Assembly (NCBI GenBank): GCA_017652345.1
Contig: JAGCBE010000154.1
Location: 1 to 40,012, forward strand
Length of the DNA stretch: 40,012 nucleotides
Reading direction: 5' to 3'
Source: Methanobrevibacter sp.
GTDB taxonomy: Archaea > Methanobacteriota > Methanobacteria > Methanobacteriales > Methanobacteriaceae
In this document: positions 32,862-39,834 of the stretch, one piece after another
How positions within the stretch are numbered: the stretch's first letter is position 1
How the letters are laid out: the number at the start of each line of letters is the position of its first letter
The notes under the pieces: generated by a model
What the model was told of the DNA's origin: nothing
The model's input: the letters and a program-made list of their open reading frames with translations, nothing else
The model's database searches: none
Program-made: the position numbers and the translations under genes

Positions 32862-34991
32862 ATGGCAGTTCAGGATTCAACTTTTAAAACAACTCATGTA
32901 ATGGATAATGAAATTATCAAGGCAAATGATTTTGAATTTGCTTTTGAGCAGCTTGTTGAAAATGTTGCTAAAGCAACTCAAATGTTTCTGGAATCAACTC
33001 AGGACTTCGTTATTAACGGAAAAGTTATTCAGGCTAATCCATTAAATCCTGATATGAATGTTAGGGTTTCTCCTATATATGGTGTTTGTAAGTCTACAGG
33101 GAAACCATTTGGAAGAACAGAAACAACAGATGAAACAATTGGTTTTGCAGGTTCTTCTTCTGGTCGTATTGATATTATTGAAGTTCAAGGTGATTGGGAA
33201 ACATACGATAATCAGCAAAGAGCTTTTAATGATCCAGATACAGATACACAAACATATCAATATGTAGATACTAAAAAACTTATGAAGCCTGTTTATCAAG
33301 TAAAAGAAGGTGTAGAAGGTGCCGGTGTTGCTCCTGATGTTGATGAAGGATGGGTAAAACTTGCAGAAGTTTCAATCAGACCTGGCGCAACTTCTATTCT
33401 TGCATCTGATATTCACAATATTACGGCCGATGTAGCCGGTCTGGAAAATGAAGATTGGACTAATGAAACAGATGTTACTTACAATATCGGCTATATTTCT
33501 GAGGTAAACGAAAGATTCCGTGTTCAGCATGAAGAAGATGGAACCCATTCAGAAAACTCTATTAATGCTTTTTCGCTTGATATTGGAACAGGAGTGAACC
33601 AGATTAACGGAAATATATTGCCGGTTGGGGGGTCTGTTTCTATTCCAACTCAGACAATTGCAGCGACAGATTCAATCTTATCAGTAATTACAAAAGCTGC
33701 TTCAATGATTACTTCACTTTATAATGCTTATCTGAAATTCGGTACTTATAGCTTTAATGGTGAATTATCTATTTCGGCTGTTGCAGATGAAAACAACGCG
33801 CTTACTAATCCATTGAAGTTGATAGCTGCCGGGGATGGAACCGCCGCTATTAAAATTGGTAATTCAACCGTACTCACAATTGATAGTAACGGTAAACTTT
33901 CTACTAATGGTTATACAGCCTCTAGCGCAAATAATATTGTTACTAAGGCCGTAACGGACGCTATAACAACCGCGGTAAACTTGCTTGATGTTCGTGTTAC
34001 AAATATCGAAAATACAAGTGATATAACTGTTTACGCTAACGATACACTTTCAGCCGGAACTGATGGCCGCTATAACGTTGATCAAACATCAATTTACGCT
34101 GCTACAACTGAAAATGTAACATTATCAGGTACACAGTCCGTTGATGGCCTTACTCTTACCGATGGTGTTTATGTTCTGGTAAAAGAACAAACAAACGCTA
34201 AAGAAAACGGAATTTATCAGTATTCTTCTAATTCAACCTGGAACCGCGTAAATGATTTCTTGTCTCCAAACGCGTTAAAAGGCAAGTTGTTTTCTGTTTC
34301 AAACGGACTTACAAATGGTAAAAAAATGTTCTATTTGCCGCGCGTAAACTTTACAGATGAATCCGCTTTCGGAACTGATGATATTTTATTCTCAGAATAT
34401 TTTGGTTCTATTTTGCCGTTGGCAAATAGACACGTTGTACGTGATTCTTATGGATGTGTAAAGGCAGCAGCGCCTAGAAGTGCTAATGATGTAGCAAATA
34501 AAAATTATCTGGAAACAACATTCTTTAATGTTATTTATCCGGTAGGCGTTACTTATACACAATATCCAAAACAGAAAGATCCTAATGAATTATGGGGTAA
34601 TTTCTCTACCTGGGAAGAATTAGACTTCGATGGTGCCTTCTTCCGAGCAAGCGGAGGAAACGCTGCTGCATTTATAGAAGAAGGAGACACGCTGACAAAA
34701 CAAGCCCAGGCAACCGCTAAAAATGGTTTAAATCTTAACAGCAAATCTGATGGAACAGGAACTGCCGATAAAACAGACAGCCAGGGTAGCCATTCACATA
34801 ACGCTACCGTCGCATCAAGAGGTCTTGATGGAGGTAGCAATACTGTCGCTTGTATTGAATCTTGGGGAAGCTGGACCAGTGGACGAATTCAAAGTGCTGG
34901 TGCTCATACCCATAATATTTATCTAGCCTCAACCGACGCCGAAACAAGACCGGAAAACTTCACTGTCAAGATTTGGAAAAGAACTGCCTAA
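32862..34991 (+). CDS. Tail fibre / receptor-binding protein
   Basis: 709 aa, start after GGGAGG. The N-terminal 200 residues are a baseplate-attachment-like region (DSTFKTTHVMDNEIIKANDF). The middle is beta-rich. Residues 545-709 look like a tail-collar tip: NVIYPVGVTYTQYPKQKDPN, WGNFSTWEELDFDGAFFRAS, then GSHSHN and GAHTHN, paired HxH motifs that hold iron in related fibre tips, and a final NFTVKIWKRTA. From about 33,600 onward the codons are richer in CG and GCG than neighbouring genes, so the tip may have been imported. A second coding-like stretch continues in another frame after the stop. Confidence 0.82.
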   Translation: MAVQDSTFKTTHVMDNEIIKANDFEFAFEQLVENVAKATQMFLESTQDFVINGKVIQANPLNPDMNVRVSPIYGVCKSTGKPFGRTETTDETIGFAGSSSGRIDIIEVQGDWETYDNQQRAFNDPDTDTQTYQYVDTKKLMKPVYQVKEGVEGAGVAPDVDEGWVKLAEVSIRPGATSILASDIHNITADVAGLENEDWTNETDVTYNIGYISEVNERFRVQHEEDGTHSENSINAFSLDIGTGVNQINGNILPVGGSVSIPTQTIAATDSILSVITKAASMITSLYNAYLKFGTYSFNGELSISAVADENNALTNPLKLIAAGDGTAAIKIGNSTVLTIDSNGKLSTNGYTASSANNIVTKAVTDAITTAVNLLDVRVTNIENTSDITVYANDTLSAGTDGRYNVDQTSIYAATTENVTLSGTQSVDGLTLTDGVYVLVKEQTNAKENGIYQYSSNSTWNRVNDFLSPNALKGKLFSVSNGLTNGKKMFYLPRVNFTDESAFGTDDILFSEYFGSILPLANRHVVRDSYGCVKAAAPRSANDVANKNYLETTFFNVIYPVGVTYTQYPKQKDPNELWGNFSTWEELDFDGAFFRASGGNAAAFIEEGDTLTKQAQATAKNGLNLNSKSDGTGTADKTDSQGSHSHNATVASRGLDGGSNTVACIESWGSWTSGRIQSAGAHTHNIYLASTDAETRPENFTVKIWKRTA

Positions 34992-35136
34992 GCATACTCC
35001 GAATGCAGATCCGACAACAGATACCTGGCGATTAGTAAACATCTATGTAAAACCAAAGCCGCCACTAAAAAGCGCACCAAAGAAACATGGCCATCCATCT
35101 CAGAGAGAAATTGAATATTTCCAGAATCATCAATAA
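34925..35136 (+). pseudogene. Out-of-frame C-terminal remnant after the fibre
   Basis: In the +1 frame relative to the fibre, an open stretch runs from 34925 to a TAA at 35134-35136 with no start codon. Past the fibre stop it reads HTPNADPTTDTWRLVNIYV, then KPKPPLKSAPKKHGHPSQRE. TWRLVNIYVKP resembles the end of a fibre or collar domain. It may be the former end of the fibre, lost by a frameshift near its stop codon, or a scar of fibre exchange. A programmed frameshift is possible but no strong slip site is seen. Confidence 0.45.
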
Positions 35137-35407
35137 ATTGTTTTGTGTGAATAAGATTGTGCATAAAACTAACAATGTATAACATAGAAAAACATTGAAA
35201 AATAACAAAAAAGGGGTTAAAATGGCTTATAGCAATAAAAAACTACTATTATATGGAGTTGTTTTTGAGTATTCAGCCGATTAAAACACAAAAAAATAGT
35301 GTTTAAAGGGGTTGAAAAGGCTTAAAAGCCACACTATATGTGGTTAAAATGCTAAAAAATCCCAAATATGTGCATAAAATGTGCATAAAAGTTATAAGGT
35401 TGAAAGC
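35137..35407. other. Noncoding region before the integrase, possible attP
   Basis: Three copies of TGTGCATAAAA occur at 35158-35168, 35369-35379 and 35380-35390, the last two in tandem. A palindrome CCACA-CTATA-TGTGG is near 35330. This is the usual place for integrase arm sites and attP. A tiny open frame of 20 codons lies at 35222-35284 behind AAGGGG, but it is not convincing. No terminator seen. Confidence 0.5.
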
Positions 35408-36577
35408 ATGACAAAACACCTATTTCAAAGAACCATTACAAAGAATGGTAAAAAAATCAAAGTCTGGTATTATTGGTATTATGATGAGAATGGCAAACAG
35501 ATAAGAAAATCTTGTGGCCAAAACGGAAAGCCTTGCTTATTAAAAAGAGAAGCAGAAGCTTTTATTGAAAATCTGAAAGATGAAGATATTTCTAAAAAAG
35601 AAATAACATTTAATGATTATTGTTCAGGCTTTTATAATGAAAACTCCAGGTTCCTTAAAAAACAAGCAGCCAGAGGGTTTAATTATCAGGCAAATTCTAT
35701 ATATCAAAAGAAACTGTATTTAAGTAAATTCCTTTCTGTTTTTGGTAATTTGGCTGTAGATAAAATCAAGATTGGAAGTATTGAAAACTGGTTGATAAAC
35801 ATGAATTGTTCTAATTCTGTAAAGAACAATATTCTGGCAGTAATAGATGAAATTGAAAGTGAATTATATTCTGACGGCCTGATAGAACACGAAATACATA
35901 TAAAGCATTTTAAGAGAAATACTCAGGAAAAAGGAATATTGTCTTTGACAGAAATTGCTGCTTTGTTTCCGGCAGAATATAGCAATTTGATAAATGTATG
36001 GAGAATTAGAGAAACAGAAAGAGAAAAAGATATATATAATTTTGCCGTTGCAATTTATACACTTTTAACTACAGGTATGAGAAGTTCAGAAATAAGAGCT
36101 TTGCAATGGAATCAGTTTATAAGACCTGATGCAATCTTGATTAATGCCATGATAGATTCCAATGATGAAAGAGTTAACCGGTTAAAAAAATGGAGTGCCG
36201 ATAATAAAAAATGGAGAGTAACAATACTCCCTGATAGGACTTCCAGAATGATTGAGATGCTGAAACTTGATAAATCAGATGACGATTATGTTTTTGTTTA
36301 CATGAATAAACCATTAACAACGGCATTTTTACTAGATCATTTTAAGTGTGTTTTGAATAAAAATGGAATAGATTGTAAAGCAAGGAATATTACCATTCAT
36401 TCATTGAGATTTACTTATAATTCACTTATGAAAGGTGAAATATCTGGTGAAGATTTAAGGCTTATGGTAGGACATACAACAGAAGCAATGACAGAATATT
36501 ATGATAAAACTAAAGCAATAGAACATCTTGATGAGTTGCTTTTGAATAAGGAAACATTAAATTCGGTTTTTAATTGA
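35408..36577 (+). CDS. int: Tyrosine recombinase integrase
   Basis: 389 aa from ATG 35408, chosen over an in-frame GTG at 35381 because that codon lies inside the direct repeat and AAGG is near 35408. An N-terminal arm-binding-like region (KVWYYWYYDENGKQIRKSCG) is followed by a core-binding helix domain (60-160). The catalytic residues are present: Arg225 (TGMRSSEIRALQW), His331-x-x-Arg334 (HSLRFTY), His356 (GHTT) and probable nucleophile Tyr365 (EYYDK). This mediates site-specific integration and marks the element as temperate. It converges with the lysis cassette, overlapping the end of the minus-strand gene by 8 bases. Confidence 0.88.
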   Translation: MTKHLFQRTITKNGKKIKVWYYWYYDENGKQIRKSCGQNGKPCLLKREAEAFIENLKDEDISKKEITFNDYCSGFYNENSRFLKKQAARGFNYQANSIYQKKLYLSKFLSVFGNLAVDKIKIGSIENWLINMNCSNSVKNNILAVIDEIESELYSDGLIEHEIHIKHFKRNTQEKGILSLTEIAALFPAEYSNLINVWRIRETEREKDIYNFAVAIYTLLTTGMRSSEIRALQWNQFIRPDAILINAMIDSNDERVNRLKKWSADNKKWRVTILPDRTSRMIEMLKLDKSDDDYVFVYMNKPLTTAFLLDHFKCVLNKNGIDCKARNITIHSLRFTYNSLMKGEISGEDLRLMVGHTTEAMTEYYDKTKAIEHLDELLLNKETLNSVFN

Positions 36578-36962
36578 TAGGGATCTTAATACCTACAACA
36601 ATTCCTGAGAAACCACCTAAAAGAAGTCCTGAACCAAAACCGATTAAGGTAAACTTTAATGCCTCGGAAAAAGAGTTTTTATGATTTAGTTCATAGAGTG
36701 TTTTCCAGTATTCAACCTCAGGTTTTAATTCAACAGTTGCCTGTTTATAACCTTCTTTATAAGCAGAATCAATTGAGGCATCGGCTTCTTCAAGCATTAT
36801 ATCAATTATCTGTTGGACTTCCTGACCGGTGTATGTTCTTGTTAAGTCTATTCCTAACTCGTTCTCGGAATTCTTCTTGTTCTCGTTCAATGTTTGAGCT
36901 GATAATATCGGAGTGAGGACTATCAGCAGCAATATCACTTGCAGATTTTTTTTCAAGTTCAT
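36570..36962 (-). CDS. Spanin-like exported subunit
   Basis: 130 aa with a signal peptide (MNLKKNLQVILLLIVLTPIL, SAQ cleavage site), a charged helical middle, and a C-terminal membrane segment (FTLIGFGSGLLLGGFSGIVV). It overlaps the upstream minus-strand gene by 161 bases in another frame and has its own ribosome site (AAAGGAGA). Overlapping paired genes right after the endolysin are the classic Rz/Rz1 spanin arrangement. Unlike Rz1, it lacks a lipobox and has a C-terminal membrane anchor, so the topology may be unusual. Confidence 0.58.
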   Translation of the reverse strand: MNLKKNLQVILLLIVLTPILSAQTLNENKKNSENELGIDLTRTYTGQEVQQIIDIMLEEADASIDSAYKEGYKQATVELKPEVEYWKTLYELNHKNSFSEALKFTLIGFGSGLLLGGFSGIVVGIKIPIN

Positions 36963-37119
36963 TTATTTTTTTCTCCTTTTCAAGTTCTGCTTCTAATTTG
37001 TTTACTTTGTCCTTTTTGTGTTTATCAAAAAGAAAAACAGGAGTAAAACCAAAAAACAGTGTTCCGATAATGTAAAGAAAAACTAAGCCAATCTTTTTTA
37101 ATACTTCTTTAACTTTCAT
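36802..37119 (-). CDS. Rz-like membrane-anchored coiled-coil protein
   Basis: 105 aa with an N-terminal membrane helix (LVFLYIIGTLFFGFTPVFLF) and a long charged coiled coil (NKLEAELEKEKKINELEKK). This is the layout of an i-spanin such as Rz, which spans the periplasm to its partner. It begins 2 bases after the endolysin stop and overlaps the next gene. Identity is from architecture and context. Confidence 0.65.
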   Translation of the reverse strand: MKVKEVLKKIGLVFLYIIGTLFFGFTPVFLFDKHKKDKVNKLEAELEKEKKINELEKKSASDIAADSPHSDIISSNIEREQEEFRERVRNRLNKNIHRSGSPTDN

Positions 37120-37121
37120 AT

Positions 37122-37568
37122 TTACACCATTTCAAAATGCGGCTTATCTTGCCAGTCTTTCCAATCGCCTCCCCATGAAAAACCGTATTTCTTGCCGATT
37201 TTTCCCATTTCATTCCATACAGAATCAGGAGCATCCCACCAGATAACATTGTTTTTACACGGTGCAAAATCAATTGCAATTCCTTTGATGTGATTAGAAT
37301 TTAATGTTTGGGTATTTGCTGTTTTACATTCACGATCCGTAGGCTCGTAAAGGCCAGCTGCCTTATACATGGCTTTTACATCTTTAATATCTTTCATTCT
37401 TGAACGTGAATAATAAGCCATTTGAACAGCAAGATCTCTTTTTGTTTCAACAATTACAACCTTTTCAACACCCAATTTTCTCAGGGTTGATGAATTGTTC
37501 ATTGCCTTAAAAGCTTTATTTGCAGCAGATTGAACTTCTTTGTTCAAGTCTTTAATCTGATTACTCAT
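37122..37568 (-). CDS. M15-type endolysin (peptidoglycan peptidase)
   Basis: 148 aa, ribosome site GGAGGA. The M15 peptidase zinc site is clear: SNHIKGIAIDFAP supplies His93 and Asp100, and DKPHFEM supplies His144. Such enzymes cut L-Ala-D-Glu or D-Ala bonds in peptidoglycan stems. No signal peptide, so it needs a holin to cross the membrane; a candidate lies directly upstream. The residue YSRSRM at 53-58 is also conserved in this family's active-site region. Confidence 0.85.
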   Translation of the reverse strand: MSNQIKDLNKEVQSAANKAFKAMNNSSTLRKLGVEKVVIVETKRDLAVQMAYYSRSRMKDIKDVKAMYKAAGLYEPTDRECKTANTQTLNSNHIKGIAIDFAPCKNNVIWWDAPDSVWNEMGKIGKKYGFSWGGDWKDWQDKPHFEMV

Positions 37569-37569
37569 A

Positions 37570-37860
37570 TTAGTCCTCCGATTTTGATAAAGATGTAATT
37601 TTTGATTTTACAACTTTCTGGATGCCTTGAACCAAAAGTTGATAATCAATCTGCATTATTCCTATTGTCATGATGGAACCAAAAACTCCGATAGGAAGAT
37701 ATTCAATGCTGCAGAAGCATCCAACTGCAACAAACGGCATGATTAAAGAATAAATCCAGGTTTTTTCTGTCTTAATGAAATTCTTTAACCATTCCATTAC
37801 ACCAACACCGGCAAGAGCTGATATAACAGCCTTTAGGAAATAAGATGCGAATTCAGTCAT
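37570..37860 (-). CDS. Holin-like small membrane protein
   Basis: 96 aa with two or three hydrophobic segments (FLKAVISALAGVGVMEWL, SLIMPFVAVGCFCSIEYL, then GVFGSIMTIGIMQIDYQLL) and a charged C terminus. Start overlaps the upstream stop (ATGA), and it precedes the endolysin by one base. Typical holin size, topology and location. Confidence 0.72.
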   Translation of the reverse strand: MTEFASYFLKAVISALAGVGVMEWLKNFIKTEKTWIYSLIMPFVAVGCFCSIEYLPIGVFGSIMTIGIMQIDYQLLVQGIQKVVKSKITSLSKSED

Positions 37861-38483
37861 GCGCTTTCTCCTTCTTTTATTTTTGTTCCGGCAATATCAC
37901 GGCCGGAAAAGTAAATATCTGTAAAGAGTTTTTTAGCTTCTTCAAAAGATATGCTATCCATAATTTTAGGAAGATTATATGCAGGAAGTTTTTCATTAAA
38001 TAAATAGAGCTTTTCTGTTACAAGTCTGTAGTAAGCTTTGGATTTTGCATTTGCATATTGTTCAAGTTCATAATTTGTTTTGTTTACTATATGGTTTCTG
38101 GTAAAATCGTTTTTTAATTCATAATTCAATCGGTCTGAAATTCTGTATGTTATCATTTCAAGAATTGTTCTGTCTTTTTCATCTTTAATATTAAAAAGCT
38201 TCATCCCTTCTTCAAATAACCTGATTCTGGCTCCTTTCAACATTAATTTAGCAACCTGAGATTGGTTGTCAATCAAGTCTTTTCCTTCGGCAATGTAACG
38301 TTCCTTAATTTCTTCTCTTATAGGCTCATTCAACTCAATAAACTTCGATTTTATATTCTTGTTTTTTAAGACATTACAGATCAAGATAATTGCAAGGATA
38401 ATAACAGCAGAACAAAGAATTCCTAAAATAATAAAGGAAATCCAGCCGATTGTGGGAATAGAACTAAAATCAAACTTTTCCAT
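37857..38483 (-). CDS. Membrane-anchored lysis-operon protein, unknown
   Basis: 208 aa from the ATG at 38483, which follows CAGGAG; an in-frame start 33 bases upstream lies in the terminator and is rejected. An N-terminal membrane helix (IGWISFIILGILCSAVIILA) is followed by a charged helical domain with no known motif. First gene of the lysis operon. It might regulate the holin or act as a membrane-bound accessory lysis factor. No family recognised. Confidence 0.6.
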   Translation of the reverse strand: MEKFDFSSIPTIGWISFIILGILCSAVIILAIILICNVLKNKNIKSKFIELNEPIREEIKERYIAEGKDLIDNQSQVAKLMLKGARIRLFEEGMKLFNIKDEKDRTILEMITYRISDRLNYELKNDFTRNHIVNKTNYELEQYANAKSKAYYRLVTEKLYLFNEKLPAYNLPKIMDSISFEEAKKLFTDIYFSGRDIAGTKIKEGESA

Positions 38484-38501
38484 TTTAGAACTCCTGTAAA
38501 T

Positions 38502-38539
38502 AAAAAAAGCCGGCAAATTCCAAAAGAATTTACCGGCTT
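38502..38539 (-). terminator. Gate terminator 6, before the lysis operon
   Basis: On the minus strand, TAAGCCGG-type stem arms (38533-38539 with 38508-38513, plus an A/T inner stem 38526-38531 with 38515-38520) enclose a short loop, then seven Ts. One mismatch splits the stem. It lies between the promoter at 38566 and the ribosome site of the gene at 38483. Confidence 0.72.
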
Positions 38540-38565
38540 AGATTGGCTCTAACACCTTTTATTAG

Positions 38566-38594
38566 ATTATAATATATAAAATCTTAATTGTCTA
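38566..38594 (-). promoter_or_regulatory. Promoter of the lysis operon (gate 6)
   Basis: Minus-strand TAGACA (38589-38594), 17-bp spacer, TATAAT (38566-38571). The -35 box overlaps the repressor stop codon. The leader after it (AAGGTGTTAGAGCCAATCTAA) resembles those of gates 4 and 5. Confidence 0.65.
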
Positions 38595-38945
38595 TTTCTT
38601 TTCTTTATTTAGCTGCTTAAACATATCAACCTGAGCTTTAATTGATGCAAAAACAACTTTCTTCTGTTCTTCTGTAAGACCTTGTGTTTGTACCAGAAAA
38701 GCTGCCGTTATATCATCAATAGGGGATTCTTCTCCTGATAATACATATTCCAAAGGAACACCAAAGAACTTTGATATTTTAAGTAAATCTTCAAGGCTTG
38801 GTTTTCTACCTTCCTTATTTTTCCAATCATAAAAAATCTGCCTGTTCTTTCCTAAGTATGCAGCAAGTTCATTTTTTGAACGGCTGTCATTCTCAATCAT
38901 AAAATCCAATCTTTTCAGTATGTTTTCGTAGTTTATATTTTCCAT
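38592..38945 (-). CDS. XRE-family repressor
   Basis: 117 aa. Residues 24-70 form the XRE/Cro-CI helix-turn-helix (SKNELAAYLGKNRQIFYDWK, then LLKISKFFGVPLEYVLSGEE). The C-terminal 45 residues are a short helical part; no peptidase domain is present, so it is not a LexA-type self-cleaving repressor. Its gene faces the methyltransferase across three operators spaced 32 bp apart. Its start codon lies 6 bases after a possible -10 and has no ribosome site, so the mRNA may be leaderless. It is the best candidate for the protein that binds the GTAAG-N7-CTTAC sites. Confidence 0.82.
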   Translation of the reverse strand: MENINYENILKRLDFMIENDSRSKNELAAYLGKNRQIFYDWKNKEGRKPSLEDLLKISKFFGVPLEYVLSGEESPIDDITAAFLVQTQGLTEEQKKVVFASIKAQVDMFKQLNKEKK

Positions 38946-38951
38946 GCCTTA

Positions 38952-38980
38952 ATTATCGTCAAAAACTGATTAAAAATCAA
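38952..38980 (-). promoter_or_regulatory. Repressor promoter, likely leaderless transcript
   Basis: Minus-strand TTGATT (38975-38980), 17-bp spacer, GATAAT (38952-38957), 6 bases before the ATG. An RNA start would fall on or next to the ATG, as in lambda cI from pRM. The -35 overlaps the operator at 38977, allowing autoregulation. Confidence 0.55.
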
Positions 38981-39057
38981 GCAAAACGCTTACATTTAAC
39001 TTGACAAAGTAAGTAGTCGGCTTTATATTATAAGCACAATGTAAGCCAAAAGCTTAC
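38977..39057. promoter_or_regulatory. Triple operator of the repressor, 32-bp spacing
   Basis: Three copies of the 17-bp palindrome: TCAAG-N7-CTTAC (38977-38993), GTAAG-N7-CTTTA (39009-39025) and GTAAG-N7-CTTAC (39041-39057). Starts are exactly 32 bp apart, about three helical turns, so bound repressors would lie on the same face. They cover both the repressor and the methyltransferase promoters. Confidence 0.8.
39001..39029 (+). promoter_or_regulatory. Promoter of the methyltransferase gene
   Basis: TTGACA (39001-39006), 17-bp spacer, TATATT (39024-39029), with an operator in the spacer and another downstream. Bound repressor would block it. The ribosome site AGGTGG precedes the start at 39082. 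Confidence 0.7.
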
Positions 39058-39081
39058 AAATAAAACTACTACAGGTGGGAT

Positions 39082-39834
39082 ATGGAAGAATATGAACAGT
39101 GTGGATTATTCGATGAAGAATATCCAAAATATGAAATCCAGAAAAAAATCAGACTTATAGAATTATTTGCTGGTGTCGGATCACAATCAATGGCTTTGAA
39201 AAGAATGGGTGTAGATTTTGAAAGTTATAAAGCCGTTGAGTTTGATGAATTTGCAATGAAATCTTACAACTCAATTCATGATACTAATTTTCCAACAATG
39301 GATATTACAAAAACTCATGCATCAGACTTGGAAATTGTTGATAAAGACAAATATGAATACATCATGTTTTACTCATTTCCTTGTACTGATTTGAGCTTGG
39401 CCGGTAGACAAGCCGGAATGAGCAGAGATTCAGGAACACGTTCAGGATTGCTTTGGGAAGTAGAAAGATTATTAAAAGAACTCCCAAAGGAACAATTACC
39501 AGATGTTCTTATTATGGAAAACGTTCCACAGGTACATTCAGAAAAGAATCTTCCTGATTTTGAAGATTGGATAGATTTTCTCAGAAAGCTTGGTTATTCA
39601 AACTTCTGGCAAGACTTAAATGCAAAAGATTTTGGGGTTCCTCAAAATCGTGATAGATGTTTCATGATCTCGATGCTTGGAGATTATGAATATCAGTTCC
39701 CTAGACCAATTCCACTTGAAAAAGTAATTGTTGATGTTCTTGAAGATGAAGTGGATGAAAAGTTCTTTATTCGTTCTGAAAAAGCAAAGCTGCTTATAGA
39801 TCAGTTAATCAAAGATGGAAAGATTGAAGAATAA
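39082..39834 (+). CDS. C5 cytosine DNA methyltransferase, N-terminal part
   Basis: 250 aa with motifs of cytosine-5 methylases in order: I, FAGVGSQSMALKRMG (29-43); IV, FPCTDLSLAGRQAG (99-112) with catalytic Cys101; VI, ENVPQ (146-150); VIII, QNRDRCFMIS (188-197). The frame ends early, where the target-recognition region and motifs IX and X should follow. A compatible C-terminal frame starts at 39815 in a different phase. Likely protects phage DNA or alters host restriction; it is also an early gene by position and promoter. Confidence 0.85.
   Translation: MEEYEQCGLFDEEYPKYEIQKKIRLIELFAGVGSQSMALKRMGVDFESYKAVEFDEFAMKSYNSIHDTNFPTMDITKTHASDLEIVDKDKYEYIMFYSFPCTDLSLAGRQAGMSRDSGTRSGLLWEVERLLKELPKEQLPDVLIMENVPQVHSEKNLPDFEDWIDFLRKLGYSNFWQDLNAKDFGVPQNRDRCFMISMLGDYEYQFPRPIPLEKVIVDVLEDEVDEKFFIRSEKAKLLIDQLIKDGKIEE

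Noticed and set aside
35222..35284. 20-codon frame before the integrase
   Set aside because: It has an AAGGGG site, but its sequence has no recognisable feature and it lies in the likely attachment region.
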